Counted from the stretch's first letter, positions 1-11,027 are shown. The stretch is DNA of 64,000 nt from Rapana venosa (GCA_028751875.1 CM054134.1:72007606-72071605); one strand, 5' to 3'. The notes: generated from the letters alone by a model not told the origin. Translations and numbers: made by a program.

Positions 1-290
1 TTGTTTTCCTATGAAGAGAGGCTTTTTTTCTACAGAATTTTGCCAGGGACAACTCTCTTGTTGCCGGGGGTTCTTTTACATGCGCTACATAATTTTGTGT
101 AACACACGGGACCTTGGTTTGTCGACTTATCCGAAAGACTAGCTCCCAGACCACCAGTCACGATCTAAAGGATGGGGGGGGGGGGGGGGGAGTTTCGGGC
201 TCAAACGGGCATCAAACCATCGCAAACTTCTGACATGGACTTTTCACTTTTTAGGCAGGCGCGTAACCTCTAGACCACCGATCCACCCAT
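1..290 (-). mobile_element. SINE family D, 5' head at right end
   Basis: Reverse-oriented copy of repeat D. Read on the minus strand it starts near 290 with a tRNA-like head (box A-like 'ggtctagaggttacgcgcc', then a degenerate box B). It continues through the core 'ctttcggataagtcgacaaa' and ends with 'caaaattctgtagaaaaaaa' near 25. It aligns along its length with the copies at 32505-32935 (-) and 44935-45362 (+). A poly-G run at 173-191 interrupts it. The window edge cuts its 3' end. Confidence 0.7.
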
Positions 291-359
291 CAATCAATTC
301 ATAGTAAAGAATGCATACATTACTGCCCATCAACTAGAGAACACAATAACACACACAAT

Positions 360-730
360 CTTGATGTATGATTAAAGGGACTCGAAAGAAACTACTTCTT
401 CTTGTCGAACGCTCAGACAGCAACTATCATTGTCTGTCATATTATGAGCAAAAAAACCGCGTTACGCTGCCATTAAGCGCCTGACAAGTCAGGCCCAGCG
501 CATCCGACTTCGGCGTGGGAGAGAATCGTTACGTTTTAAGTCTTTCTGGAAAACAAGAGGCAGGAAAATGGACAAAGAAGGCAGAAAATAGACAAGAAGG
601 AGGTGACAGGAAGAAAAGGAACAAGGCAGAAACAAAGAGAGGGATAGAAAAGAGGGAATTCCTAACATAGAATTTTCAGGTGGTGATGCTATTTATACTG
701 ACAGTCCCCCGGCATCCCCACGGGGGAGAT
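360..730 (+). mobile_element. Repeat A copy (interspersed, unclassified)
   Basis: Shares 'gctcagacagcaa', 'gcatccgacttcggcg', 'gaaggcagaaaata', 'ggcagaaacaaagagaggga' and the terminal 'actgacag...cggcatcccc' with the copies at 9277-9610, 59595-59860 and, inverted, 8993-9215 and 3566-3655. No open reading frame or tRNA head is visible, so the class is unknown; it is probably non-autonomous. Confidence 0.65.
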
Positions 731-744
731 AGAAAACACAAACA

Positions 745-972
<228 letters not shown>

Positions 973-984
973 CGTGCGTGCTTT

Positions 985-1165
985 ATTTTTATTTATTTAT
1001 TTTATTTCGAGGATAATGGAATAAGCAATCGTGTGGTTTTTTACATTCAGTCCCCGTGTGTATGCAGTTTTGTAAATTTTGTCAACCGGAACGGTTCACA
1101 ATGGCCCACTCTTCCGAAAAGCGGGGGGTTTTAGCATGTACAAAAGATGTTCCTGCGTGTGTGCG
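985..1165 (-). mobile_element. SINE family B fragment (3' end and body)
   Basis: Contains the reverse complement of the B tail (A/T-rich, then 'cgaggataatggaataagca'), 'cagtccccgtgtgtatgcag' and the body 'aatggcccactcttccgaaa'. It dissolves into a GT tract after about 1150, so the tRNA head is missing. Confidence 0.75.
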
Positions 1166-1208
1166 TGTATCAATGTGTGCGTGCGCGCGCACGCGCGCGT
1201 CTGTGTGT

Positions 1209-1280
<72 letters not shown>

Positions 1281-1537
1281 CTACATTATTCATCTTCATC
1301 TAATAATTGTATTCATTTGTTCCTTTTTTATATATAATTTTATATATAATATATGAGATAGCATCGTGACTACTCTCCACAAATGCGTACACACTAGTGC
1401 TGCCACGCAAGCATTATCACTAGATACACAGACAGATAGATTCACACACAAACACACACACAACACACACAACAGACACATACACACACAGACACAAAAC
1501 ACGTACACACAGACGCACATACACACATAAAACACAC

Positions 1538-1590
<53 letters not shown>

Positions 1591-1655
1591 AGCTAGACAA
1601 ACAAACAAAACTCAGACAGACAAAAAACAGACAGACAGACAGACAGACAGAGCCA
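1141..1655. repeat. Microsatellite cluster (GT, GA, CA, ACAG)
   Basis: GT/GC dinucleotides run to about 1210, (GA)n at 1212-1250 and (GT)n to 1280. About 155 bp of A/T-rich unique sequence follow, then imperfect (CA)n at 1440-1587 and (ACAG)n at 1617-1650. No gene is seen. Confidence 0.9.
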
Positions 1656-1874
1656 CACTAGAAACAAGCAAAGCAAACCCTCAGTGATGGAAATCAGACA
1701 GTCGTGGACAAGGCAGGCCCACACAGATGCTGACATCAGCACTGCTGATGTAGTTCCTGACCATTGACGCAGATAGCCCACACCATTGCACTCTGGAGGT
1801 GGCACTATCATCCCTCCTGCCTGGCTGCCTTATCAGCAACTGCAGTAGTTGGGTCGGTGGTCCACAATCACACT
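1656..1874. other. Unique sequence, nothing recognised
   Basis: Short non-repetitive stretch between microsatellites and the minisatellite. I see no exon, RNA gene or repeat-family match. Confidence 0.5.
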
Positions 1875-3565
1875 TTCCCGTGTAGGGATACCGTGTAGGG
1901 ATGCCCTGTAGGGATGCCGTGTAGGGATGTAAGGATGCCCTGTAGGGATGCCCTGTAGGGATGTAGGGATGCCCTGTAGGGATGTAGGGATGCCCTGTAG
2001 GGATGCCTTGTATGTAGGGATGCCCTGTAGGGATGCCGTGTAGGGATGTAGGGATGCCCTGTAGGGATGCCTTGTATGTAGGGATGCCCTGTAGGGATGC
2101 CCTGTAGGGATGCCCTGTAGGGATGTAGGGATGCCCTGTAGGGATGCCCTGTAGGGATGCCCTGTAGGGATGTAAGGATGCCCTGTAGGGATGCCCTGTC
2201 CTGTAGGGATGCCCTGTAGGGATGTAGGGATGCCCTGTAGGGATGCCTTGTATGTAGGGATGCCCTGTAGGGATGCCGTGTAGGGATGTAGGGATGCCCT
2301 GTAGGGATGCCCTGTAGGGATGTAGGGATGCCCTGTAGGGATGCCCTGTAGGGATGTAGGGATGCCCTGTAGGGATGCCCTGTAGGGATGCCCTGTAGGG
2401 ATATAGGGATGCCCTGTAGGGATGTAGGGATGCCCTGTAGGGATGTAGGGATGCCCTGTAGGGATGCCATGTAGGGATGCCCTGTAGGGATGCCCTGTAG
2501 GGATGTAGGGATGCCCTGTAGGGATGTAGGGATGCCCTGTAGGGATGTAGGGATGCCCTGTAGGGATGCCCTGTAGGGATGCCCTGTAGGGATGCCATGT
2601 AGGGATGCCCTGTAGGGATGCCCTGTAGGGATGTAGGGATGCCCTGTAGGGATGTAGGGATGCCCTGTAGGGATGTAGGGATGCCCTGTAGGGATGTAGG
2701 GATGCCCTGTAGGGATGCCCTGTAGGGATGTAGGGATGCCCTGTAGGGATGCCCTGTAGGGATGTAGGGATGCCCTGTAGGGATGCCCTGTAGGGATGTA
2801 GGGATGCCCTGTAGGGATGCCCTGTAGGGATGTAGGGATGCCCTGTAGGGATGCCCTGTAGGGATGTAGGGATGCCCTGTAGGGATGCCCTGTAGGGATG
2901 TAGGGATGCCCTGTAGTGATGTAGGGATGCCCTGTAGGGATGCCATGTAGGGATGCCCTGTAGGGATGCCCTGTAGGGTGTAGGGATGCCCTGTAGGGAT
3001 GTAGGGATGCCATGTAGGGATGCCCTGTAGGGATGCCCTGTAGGGATGCCCTGTAGGGTGTAGGGATGCCCTGTAGGGATGCCCTGTAGGGATGCCCTGT
3101 AGGGATGCCCTGTAGGGATGTAGGATGCCCTGTAGGGATGCCCTGTAGGGATGCCCTGTAGGGTGTAGGGATGCCCTGTAGGGATGCCCTGTAGGGATGT
3201 AGGGATGCCCTGTAGGGATGCCCTGTAGGGATGCCCTGTAGGGTGTAGGGATGCCCTGTAGGGATGCCCTGTAGGGTGTAGGGATGCCCTGTAGGGATGC
3301 CCTGTAGGGATGTAGGGATGCCCTGTAGGGATGCCCTGTAGGGATGTAGGGATGCCCTGTAGGGATGCCCTGTAGGGATGCCCTGTAGGGTGTAGGGATG
3401 CCCTGTAGGGATGCCCTGTAGGGATGCCCTGTAGGGTGTAGGGATGCCCTGTAGGGATGCCCTGTATGTAGGGATGCCCTGTATGGATGTAGGGATGCCC
3501 TGTAGGGATGCCCTGTATGTAGGGATGCCCTGTATGGATGTAGGGATGCCCTGTATGGATGCCCG
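1875..3565. repeat. Minisatellite, 13-bp unit TAGGGATGCCCTG
   Basis: About 1.7 kb of head-to-tail 13-bp units (TAGGGATGCCCTG), often mixed with an 8-bp part unit (TAGGGATG) to give a 21-bp composite. Variants include ATGCCGTG, ATGCCATG and ATGCCTTG. Thirteen is not a multiple of three and the unit lacks stops on the minus strand, so all three minus frames read the same 13-residue periodic peptide. The long minus-strand frames (676 and 603 codons) are therefore a composition artefact. The array abuts the end of a repeat A fragment whose last bases resemble the unit. Confidence 0.97.
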
Positions 3566-3655
3566 GGGCCTGTCAGTATAAACAGTATCCCCGCTTTCTG
3601 CAAAGTCTGTGCTACGAATTCCCTCTTTTCTGTCTCGCTCTTTCTTTCTTTCAGG
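3566..3655 (-). mobile_element. Repeat A, terminal fragment
   Basis: Reverse complement of the A terminus: 'gcctgtcagtataaacagta', 'ctgcaaagtctgtgctacga' and 'ttccctcttttctgtctc'. It joins the minisatellite on its left and the LINE ORF1 remnant on its right. Confidence 0.65.
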
Positions 3656-3656
3656 A

Positions 3657-3957
3657 CTGTGGAGTTTGACCGTGTGCACCGCCTTAGCGCCAAGCCTGAC
3701 TCCCCGATCATTGCTCGCTGCTGCTTTTACAAAGATAAAGTAGCAATCTTAAAGGCAAAAAAGAAATTGCAGGGCAGCAATGTAGGGATGGAGAGGATTT
3801 CTCCAGTCGGGTCAGGGAAATAAGGCGCAGGCTGTCACCTCACCTGAAAAGTGCCAGACAGAATGGACAAAGAGCCACCATGGTCTTTGACCATCTTCTC
3901 ATTGATGGGAAGAAAATGTATCTGAAAGACTTGCATTCGTCTGCACAAAACGAATAG
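3657..3957 (+). pseudogene. L1-type ORF1 remnant (RNA-binding protein)
   Basis: Read in two frames joined by one frameshift near 3820-3830. The first part reads '...EFDRVHRLS...PIIARC...YKDK..IL.AKKKLQG'. The second reads 'RRLSPHLKSARQNGQRA' and '..FDHLLIDGKKMYLKDL', ending at TAG 3955-3957. The order HRL, PIIAR, YKD, KKL, then a basic helix and an IDGK hairpin is typical of L1 ORF1 nucleic-acid-binding proteins (RRM plus C-terminal domain). Only this part is present, as upstream sequence is repeat A. It lies 40 bp before the endonuclease frame, the usual ORF1-ORF2 order. Confidence 0.65.
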
Positions 3958-3996
3958 GGAAGAGGCCGGTCCACTTTTGAAAATATTTGTTCCCAT

Positions 3997-4998
3997 GTGA
4001 ACGATTTTACAGGGGATCAAATTAAGGTTACACCGTCTTCTTGTCCTCGGACTAGCACAGTCAACACACACACGCATCCCGAGCACGATAGGGAAACTGA
4101 GCGCTCATCCGACAGTTTGCACGTGCCGAATGACACTGGGTCAGAGGCAAAGCCGCCTTTTTCTTTTCTGTCCTGGAATGTCAATGGTCTGATGCCCAAA
4201 CTTGCAGATCAAGATTTTATTTCGTATGTTTCTCGTTTTGACTTTGCTTGTTTGATTGAAACATTCATGGATGAGTGTGAGCAAAACTTCTTTCCCGGTT
4301 TTAAGATATTCTGCAAACATGCTGTAAAGCTGTCTGTCAAGGGGAGACGATCCGGGGGCATTATTTGTTTGATTAAAAATGAATTCATTCCCTTTTTGAA
4401 ACGTATTGAAATAAATGACCATGTGAATGCTTGTGTGTTTCTTATTGACAAAAGTTTGTTTGGATTAGATAAAGATGTTTTGTATGTGTGCTCATATGTC
4501 CCACCAGAGTGTTCACCTTTTTATTCTCACTTCGACATAGACAACGGAATTAGCATGTTGGAAGATTGTTTGATTGATTGTACAATAACAAATGATGTTT
4601 ACATTATGCTGTGTGGAGATCTTAATAGTAGAACATCCAATATTTCGCACCAGGAACTGTCAGACAGTGGAATTGCTGATTTGCAATGCAAAAGTCAATC
4701 ACTAATGTGCAAGCGATGTTCTCAAGATATATCTTTGAATAACTATGGTAAACTTTTGTTGAACATGTGCACCACTTTAAACTTATGTATTTTGAATGGA
4801 TTATGTCACGGTGACCTCCAGGGTCGCTATACATATATTTCAGATTCAGGGTGTAGTGTCAATGATTATTTCATTCTTTCAAATGATTTACTGTGTCTTG
4901 TTTTTGATTTCTGTGAACTGTTAATAGATGAAAGAATAGATTCTGATCATATGCCTGTTACTGCCAGAATAGTATTTCCATATGAAAAACAAAGTTAG
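3997..4998 (+). pseudogene. LINE ORF2: endonuclease/exonuclease/phosphatase domain
   Basis: A 333-codon frame. Key motifs in order: FLSWNVNGL (about residue 57, metal-binding Asn), LIETF (catalytic Glu), SGGIICLIKN, CGDLNSR (Asp/Asn pair) and a C-terminal SDHMPV (catalytic Asp-His). This is the apurinic-endonuclease-like fold that nicks the target in target-primed reverse transcription. All expected catalytic residues appear intact. The frame ends early at TAG 4996-4998; the protein continues in the -1 frame from 4982, so one frameshift separates it from the linker and RT. Confidence 0.88.
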
Positions 4999-5395
4999 TG
5001 TTGAAGAAAACATAGACGATACATGTATGGTGATTGAAAAATTGATTTGGAATGATGACTGTGCTGTTACATATAATGATAAACTATGTCACGAAAACAT
5101 TCAAAGTAAATTAGAGTGTGCCATGAATTTAATTGATGTTGATATTAATGGGGCATTACAGTTATTTAATGAATGGATCAAGGATAGCGCTGTGTGCATG
5201 AAGAAGAGTATATATATTGATAACAGTAGGATTCGAAGTGATTGGTATGATAAAGAGTGTGAGATCAGTAAAAAGAATGTGAGAAAATTATTGAGAAAGA
5301 GTCGAAGGTCATTGACAAATGAAGATAAGCAAAAATACACTGTTGCAAGACGTGAGTATAAAAATCTACTGAAAAGAAAAGAAGAAAGAGTTTAA
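4982..5395 (+). pseudogene. LINE ORF2 linker between endonuclease and RT
   Basis: 137 codons, basic and lysine-rich, with W-x-D-x-C-E then a K/R-rich helix, as in the linker of many LINE ORF2 proteins. It follows the endonuclease by a -1 frame change and stops at TAA just before the RT frame, which resumes in another frame near 5390. No catalytic motif is expected here. Confidence 0.7.
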
Positions 5396-5402
5396 TACTG
5401 CA

Positions 5403-6132
5403 ATGTTGGATAAACTTCTCACGTCAGTTAAGAGTCAAAAAGAATTTTGGGAAAATGTTCGTAAAGTTTCATTTAAAAGAAAACAGCAAAGAGCCAATAT
5501 TAGTGTTGAGAAGTGGTTCCAACATTTCAAATCTTTATTAGATGTAGATGTTAGTAATGGCCCTTTAAATGAAGATATAACTGGCGATGATGGTGATGAC
5601 TACATGAATCGTCCCATCTCAAGAGAAGAAGTATTGTTAGCCATAAGAAAACTGAAAAGTAGAAAAGCAGCAGGGCCAGATGGAATTATTGGCGAATTAT
5701 TTAAATATTCAAATGAATATATAGTGGATTTCTTTATAAAATTGTTTAATACACTGTTTGAGACTGGTCAGTTCCCTGAAAATTGGACAGTCTATTGTTT
5801 TACCTTTATACAAAAAAGGAAATGTTAATGATCCTAATAATTACAGGGGTATTTCACTTAGTGACATAAGTAGCAAAATTTTTAGTTCCATTATTAATAG
5901 AAGACTACAGGAATGGATAGAAGAAAATAACATTACTGGAGAGTGTCAAGCAGGATTTAAAAGGGGGTATTCGACATTAGATCACATGTTCACTTTATTA
6001 GCATTGATACAGAAACAGTTTTCATGCAACCGTAAGTTATATGTAGCTTTTATAGATTTTGAAAAAGCTTTCGACTCCATTAACAGAAATCTACTTTGGC
6101 CCATTTTGCTAAAAAACGGTATTAGAGGTAAA
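5403..6132 (+). pseudogene. LINE ORF2: reverse transcriptase, N-terminal half
   Basis: RT fingers and motif A. Frame 5403-5828 carries SRKAAGPDG (RT motif 1). A frameshift near 5790 moves the reading to a frame with LPLYKKGN, NNYRGISL, CQAGFKRGYSTLDH and FIDFEKAFDS (motif A with the first catalytic Asp). The coding sequence is cut at 6132 by the nested LINE and resumes at 7276. The 5' part of the nested element stays open in the same frame by chance. Confidence 0.88.
6124..6132 (+). repeat. Target-site duplication, left copy (AGAGGTAAA)
   Basis: The nine bases AGAGGTAAA recur exactly at 7267-7275. Removing 6133-7275 rejoins the outer RT reading frame without a change of phase. Confidence 0.85.
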
Positions 6133-7266
6133 AGATCCATCGAGGTCCAGAAAGACCTGTACCTCTGCTTCATTGACTACTCAAAAGCGTTCGACAAAGT
6201 ACGACACTCCGACTTGTTTGATATTCTGGCAGGGCTATACATCGACGGGAAAGATCTTCGAGTCCTCAGAAACATATATTGGGAACAGGAGGCAGCCATT
6301 AGAGTCGACAATAACATCAGTCAATATAGACCAATCTGCAGGGGTGTGAGGCAGGGCTGCGTGTTCTCGCCTGATTTATTTAATGTATATAGTGAAATAA
6401 TTCTACGAAATATTGAGAATCATGAGGGAATTAGTGTAGGTGGCCACAACATCAACAACCTAAGATATGCAGATGACACAGTCCTTATCGCCGACTCTGA
6501 AGAAAAACTGCAAAAGATTTTAACAACAGTAACAGACGAAAGCGAAAAGAAAGGATTACAGCTCAATGCAAAGAAGACAGAATGCATGGTGATCTCGAAA
6601 AAAGCTGTTATACCACAATGCAACATAGCCTGTAAAGGAGAGAGAATCAGACAAGTAAACACCTTTAAATACCTTGGTTGTACTATCACCCCGGACGGCA
6701 AGTGTGACACAGAAATCAAGAAGAGAATCGGTCAATCTAAGGCAACTTTTAACAACATGAAATGCATTTTTACCAACAGTAAGATAAGCCTCAAGACAAA
6801 GATCCATGTTTTGAGAGCCTACGTATGGTCCATTCTTCTGTACGGATTTGAGTGCTGGACCCTAGCCAAAGACACAGAACAGCGACTAGAAGCAGTGGAA
6901 ATGTGGTTCATCCGGAGAATCATGAAAATCTCATGGACAAAAAGAAAAACTAATGCAGAAGTAATGGAAATGGCTGGGTACAAGAGATCCCTTCTCAACA
7001 CCATCAGAGAAAGACAGCTCAAATTTTTCGGCCATATAATCAGGGCTGACGGACTAGAGAAACTGTTATGGAGTGGCAAAATCTGTGGAAACAAGAGCAG
7101 AGGAAGACAACGCACAAAATTCACAGACAGCTTAAACAAATTCGCAACGAATAAAGAGGGCACTAACAATGAGCTCATGAGAGGGACCGAGAACAGGGAA
7201 GAATGGAGAGCCATGATCGTCGATGTCTGCAGGACCAGACCGGACACTTGAAGAAGAAGAAGAAGA
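6133..7266 (+). mobile_element. Nested 5'-truncated LINE inside outer LINE RT
   Basis: A 1134-bp insert carrying the C-terminal two thirds of an RT from a different LINE, ending in a (GAA)n-like tail ('gaagaagaagaag') next to the right target duplication. Truncation at the 5' end and a short tandem-repeat 3' tail fit target-primed insertion of an RTE-like element. The clade is an inference from the RT C-terminus and tail type. Confidence 0.88.
6145..7251 (+). pseudogene. Nested LINE reverse transcriptase, C-terminal part
   Basis: An open frame to TGA 7249-7251. It starts just before RT motif A (CFIDYSKAFDKV), then GVRQGCVFSPDLFN (motif B), LRYADDTVLIADS (motif C, catalytic YADD) and KYLGC (thumb). 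The C-terminal region is W- and R-rich, with RRIMKISWTKRKTN and LKFFGHIIR. The endonuclease and RT fingers are absent because of 5' truncation. No internal stop lies in about 370 codons, which suggests a younger insertion than its host LINE. Confidence 0.85.
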
Positions 7267-7275
7267 AGAGGTAAA
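7267..7275 (+). repeat. Target-site duplication, right copy (AGAGGTAAA)
   Basis: Exact copy of 6124-6132, directly after the GAA-repeat tail of the nested LINE. Confidence 0.85.
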
Positions 7276-8693
7276 CTCCACACATGTATTAGAAGAATGT
7301 ATGACAATATAAAATGTAAAATAAGATGTGGTTCTAAATTGACAGATTACATTAGTTGCACAGCCGGAGTCAAGCAAGGAGATGTATATAGCCCTATTTT
7401 ATTTTCACTTTTCATAAACGAATTAGCATTACAAATAATCAATAATGGAAACATGGTGCTGTCTTGTCACATGATGCCTTGGAGTTGTTCATCCTGTTGT
7501 TAGCTGATGACGTAGTGCTGTTATCAGAGACTATTGTGGGGCTACAAAATCAGTTAAACAACCTGTATCACACTGCTTTTTCACTTCAGTTGAAAGTAAA
7601 TATGAAGAAAAGTAACATCATTGTGTTTCGTAAGGGAGGCTATTTGGGTATACGAGAAAGATGGACATATAATGGCAATCTGTTACCTGTGGTTAATGTT
7701 TATAAGTACTTAGGGATATTGTTTTCTACACGTCTGAGTTTCACTGCCGCTTGTAAGGACCTTTCTAGTAGAGCAAAGAATGCGTTGGTATATATAATGC
7801 AAAGGTTGTATACACTTAACAACAATTCTTTTGGGCTGTTAATGAAGCTATTTGACTCACAGATTCAACCAGTTCTTCAGTATGGGTCAGAATTATGGGG
7901 TTTGGACAAAGCAGCAGTTCACTGTGAATCCGTTCATTTGTTTGCAATAAAGAAATACTTAGGAGTTGATAGACGAACACCCAATGATATCATCTATGGT
8001 GAAACTAACAGATATCCTTTGTACATAAATTCTGCAGTTAACTGTATTCGTTATTGGATTAAGTTGCTACAAATGGAAGATTTGAGACTACCACATAAGG
8101 CTTATAAAATGTTGTATAATTTAGATGCAAGAGGAAAAACAAATTGGGTATCAAGGGTGCGTGTCTGTTTAAATGAAAATGGTTTTGGAGATGTGTGGTT
8201 GAATCAAGGTGTGGGTGATGCTTGTGTATTCATTAAAGTTTTTCGTCAACGATTAATTGACTGCCGGTGGCAAAACTGGAACCATCACATTGATACTAGC
8301 CAAAGGTTTAACTTTTATAGAACATACTGTAATGGTCATGACTTAAAATGCTATATACAACTTGACATGAATCGACAACTGAAACATATCACAGCAAAAT
8401 TTAGACTCGGTATATCTGATCTGAATGTACATCGTTTAAGATACAGAACATATAATGTTCATGATTTGTTATGTCCATTATGCAATGTTTCACAAGAAGA
8501 TGAAGTACACTTTGTTCTATGTTGCCAACAATTACATGACCTTAGATTGAAATTTATTCAACCAAAATATTATAGGGAACCATGCTTGTTTAAATTGAAT
8601 TTATTGATGTCCTGTACAAATCCTGAAGTTATACAGAACTTTTCTTTATATTTGTACAGGGCTTTCAAACGTAGAGAAATAGTCACATCGTGA
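7276..8693 (+). pseudogene. LINE ORF2: reverse transcriptase, C-terminal half and zinc knuckle
   Basis: Continuation of the outer LINE after the nested insert. Frame to 7503 has AGVKQGDVYSPILFSLFINE (motif B). After a frameshift in the 7464-7503 overlap, the frame to TGA 8691-8693 has LADDVVLLSE (motif C), KYLGILF (thumb), a long helical region with PVLQYGSELWG, and near the end CPLC...EDEVHFVLCC, a C-x2-C-x8-H-x4-C-like knuckle. Length and motif order match the C-terminal half of a LINE ORF2. Confidence 0.87.
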
Positions 8694-8834
8694 TGTAACG
8701 TACAACTTCGTGATCAAACGACTTTTCACTGTATTTATGTTATGTATAATATTGTTCACATTCCCCTTCATAAGGGGCTGAGGCCTATTTGAATAAATCA
8801 TCTGCGTCTGATTCTGCGTCTTTCTTTCTGCTAT

Positions 8835-8990
8835 TGGTAAATTTATTGGTAAAGGTGGCAATAATGTAATATTTCAGTATAATCATTAAGAAATTTGTTC
8901 TTAGATAGATGGCTTGATGAAAAAAAGCAAATGCATTGCTTATTCAATGTACCATCTGGAAATAAAAATTTGACCTGACTTGACTTGACA
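8835..8990 (+). mobile_element. LINE 3'-tail fragment ending in (ACTTG)n
   Basis: Contains 'gtaccatctggaaataaaaa' and 'tttgacctgacttgacttga'. The reverse complement of the same tail occurs at 44305-44345, so it is a recurrent 3' end of some retroelement rather than unique sequence. A related (CAAGT)n stretch lies at 27433-27460. Confidence 0.55.
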
Positions 8991-8992
8991 GG

Positions 8993-9215
8993 ACTTGCTA
9001 TGCATCTTTTCTCCTAGCCATCTTCTTTTTGTCAATTTTCTGCCTTCTGGGTCCAATTCTCCCGCCTTTTTTTTCTAGAAAGACTGAAAATAATAATATT
9101 ATATAACAATTCTCTCCCATGCCAAAGTCAGATACACTGGTCCAGACTTGTCAGGTGCTTAACGGCAGCACAACGCATTTTCGTTTATATGACAAACAAC
9201 AATAGTTGTTGTCCG
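8993..9215 (-). mobile_element. Repeat A, inverted copy (left arm)
   Basis: Its reverse complement follows the 9277-9610 copy: 'gcacctgacaagtc', 'tgggagagaattgtta' and 'cagaaggcagaaaattgaca'. With the right arm it forms a diverged head-to-head inverted repeat around a 60-bp spacer. Confidence 0.65.
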
Positions 9216-9276
9216 AGTGTTTAAGAAGAAGAAGAAAAACAACAATCATACTTGTTCATTTTATTATCTTCTTATT

Positions 9277-9610
9277 GTCGTCAAATGCTCAGACAGCAAG
9301 TCTGTCACATGAGCGAAAACGCGTTGCACTGCCCTTAAGCACCTGACTAATCAGGCCTAGTGCATCCGACTTCAGCAGGGGAGAGAATATTGTTATTTTA
9401 TTAATCTTTCTGAAAAAAATGGCAGGAGAATGGACCAAGAAGGCAGAAAATAAGAAGGAGGTGGTGACAAGAAGAAAATGAACAAGGCAGAAACAAAGAG
9501 AGGGATAGAAAAGAGGAAACTCATAGCACAGAATTTCCAGAAGGTGGAGATGCTATTCATACTGACAGGCCCTCGGCATCCCCTTGGGGGTGTTCATTTT
9601 ATTATTAAAT
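9277..9610 (+). mobile_element. Repeat A copy (right arm of inverted pair)
   Basis: Full-looking copy from 'gctcagacagcaag' to 'ctgacaggccctcggcatcc'. It is the best local reference for repeat A and shows the terminal 'cggcatccccttggggg'. Confidence 0.7.
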
Positions 9611-10250
9611 TCAGTGCATGTCTGTTCACTTACAGCATTGTCTTACAACAATGTCACTGTTTGATTTGTCCCGATAAGTCATGGCAATGACTTGACTGTA
9701 CAAATAATTGCCTGACACTAGAGCACAATGATGGTCACATACAGACATGTCCATAACAACATCACTAGTAGTAGGATCAGCAGCGTAAATCAGACTCTGT
9801 GGGTGGGTAATATTAACCCAGGGTTAATTGAACAACATTGCTTGCCTTTTCCTCCTGGCTGGTTCTGTGCGCTTCTGCCCTCCTTCTCTCCCTGTTCACT
9901 TGCGACGGACACTTTCTTCGAAAAGTTGCATTTTGAAGTAGAGTGACAGGGGTATGGCTGGTAGTTCTACTGAACAGTCTGAGTAAGACAACAGTTTGGT
10001 CGCCTCTACCGCTCACTTTGGCGTAAACTGTGCATTGTCTTGAATTTGGTTTGTGGATTGTAAACATCAGCGAAGGGAAGAAATTCTGTCGTTATAAAAA
10101 AAAATCACTTTGAAGGGAGACAACACCATTTCTTTTACAGCGCGCAATTCGGCGGGCATTCCAACTTTGCTGGTGGGAGCCCTTCAACTGGGCATTTTGA
10201 ACACCTAACTTCGTGAAAACAAAAAATAATAATTATTAGACAGAGTGTCT
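9611..10250. other. Unique sequence, nothing recognised
   Basis: About 640 bp without repeat-family match. Reading frames are short and show no known protein similarity. Confidence 0.5.
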
Positions 10251-10257
10251 GGCTGGC

Positions 10258-10341
<84 letters not shown>
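10251..10341. repeat. (GA)n microsatellite
   Basis: About 85 bp of nearly pure GA. Confidence 0.95.
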
Positions 10342-10343
<2 letters not shown>

Positions 10344-11027
10344 TCGAATGATTTATTTACAAAAAGGCCATTGGCCCATACATGAAGGGGGTTGCCGAAC
10401 TGCTTAGTATTTGGGGGGGTAAGGGGGGGTGGGTGGGTAGGGATGGAGGGAAGAAGCAACAGCAACAACAAAACGTTATTGTATAACAAATAAACAAAAA
10501 CCTTCAGTTACAAAAATATGACTTAAGACAACAATATGTCTCCTATTCTGAAAGCTTTACACAAATATAAAGTGAAGCTGCGCACAACCTCAGGATGACT
10601 TTACGCCATGAGTAAACAGAGAGACAGACAGACAGGCAGACAGACAGACAGGCAGGCAGACAGAGAATTCTGAAAACTTAGCTTTTCCTAACTGTAAGAA
10701 ACATCAATCATGGCGGAAGAATCAGAACGAATGTTGGCAAAAATGGTGATTTCTTAGGGCCGCCGCCAGATTTCAATATTAGATAAAGGCCATTGCTCCC
10801 TCTGCAGATTACGCCCTCATTCTTCCTTTGCCTGCAAGCCAATCACCCAGTTCCTGATTTCCATCTGCAGTGGCTTACCCAGCAGTGGGTTTCCACTGAA
10901 AATCGATCCGAAGAAAATGAAAGTTTTCAAAAACTGCCCAGTGACTTTTTGTGTGTGATCATATTGGACTTCGAATTGACAAATCGAATGTCAGACACGG
11001 AGACTTTCTCGTCTGTCTGTCTGTGAG

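Larger units (their letters stand above)
3650..8830 (+). mobile_element. Degenerate LINE (outer), interrupted by a nested LINE
   Basis: A non-LTR retrotransposon in the order ORF1 C-terminal half, AP-endonuclease-type domain, reverse transcriptase, zinc-knuckle C-terminus, then a 3' region with 'ccccttcataaggggctgag' and 'gaataaatcatctgcgtctg'. The 5' end is missing. The second reading frame is broken by at least four frameshifts, so it is dead or badly assembled. A 1.13 kb second LINE splits the RT between its catalytic motifs A and B. Clade placement is uncertain: the ORF1 looks L1-type, and the C-terminal C-P-x-C...H...C knuckle occurs in several non-LTR clades. Confidence 0.9.

Noticed and set aside
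2000..3500. Telomere-like repeat because of TAGGG
   Set aside because: The unit is TAGGGATGCCCTG, not TTAGGG, and lies internally.
1681..3711. Two very long minus-strand open frames (676 and 603 codons) with a 13-residue repeat
   Set aside because: They are produced by a stop-free 13-bp minisatellite read in different frames. Both frames give the same periodic peptide, and flanking sequence shows no coding signature.
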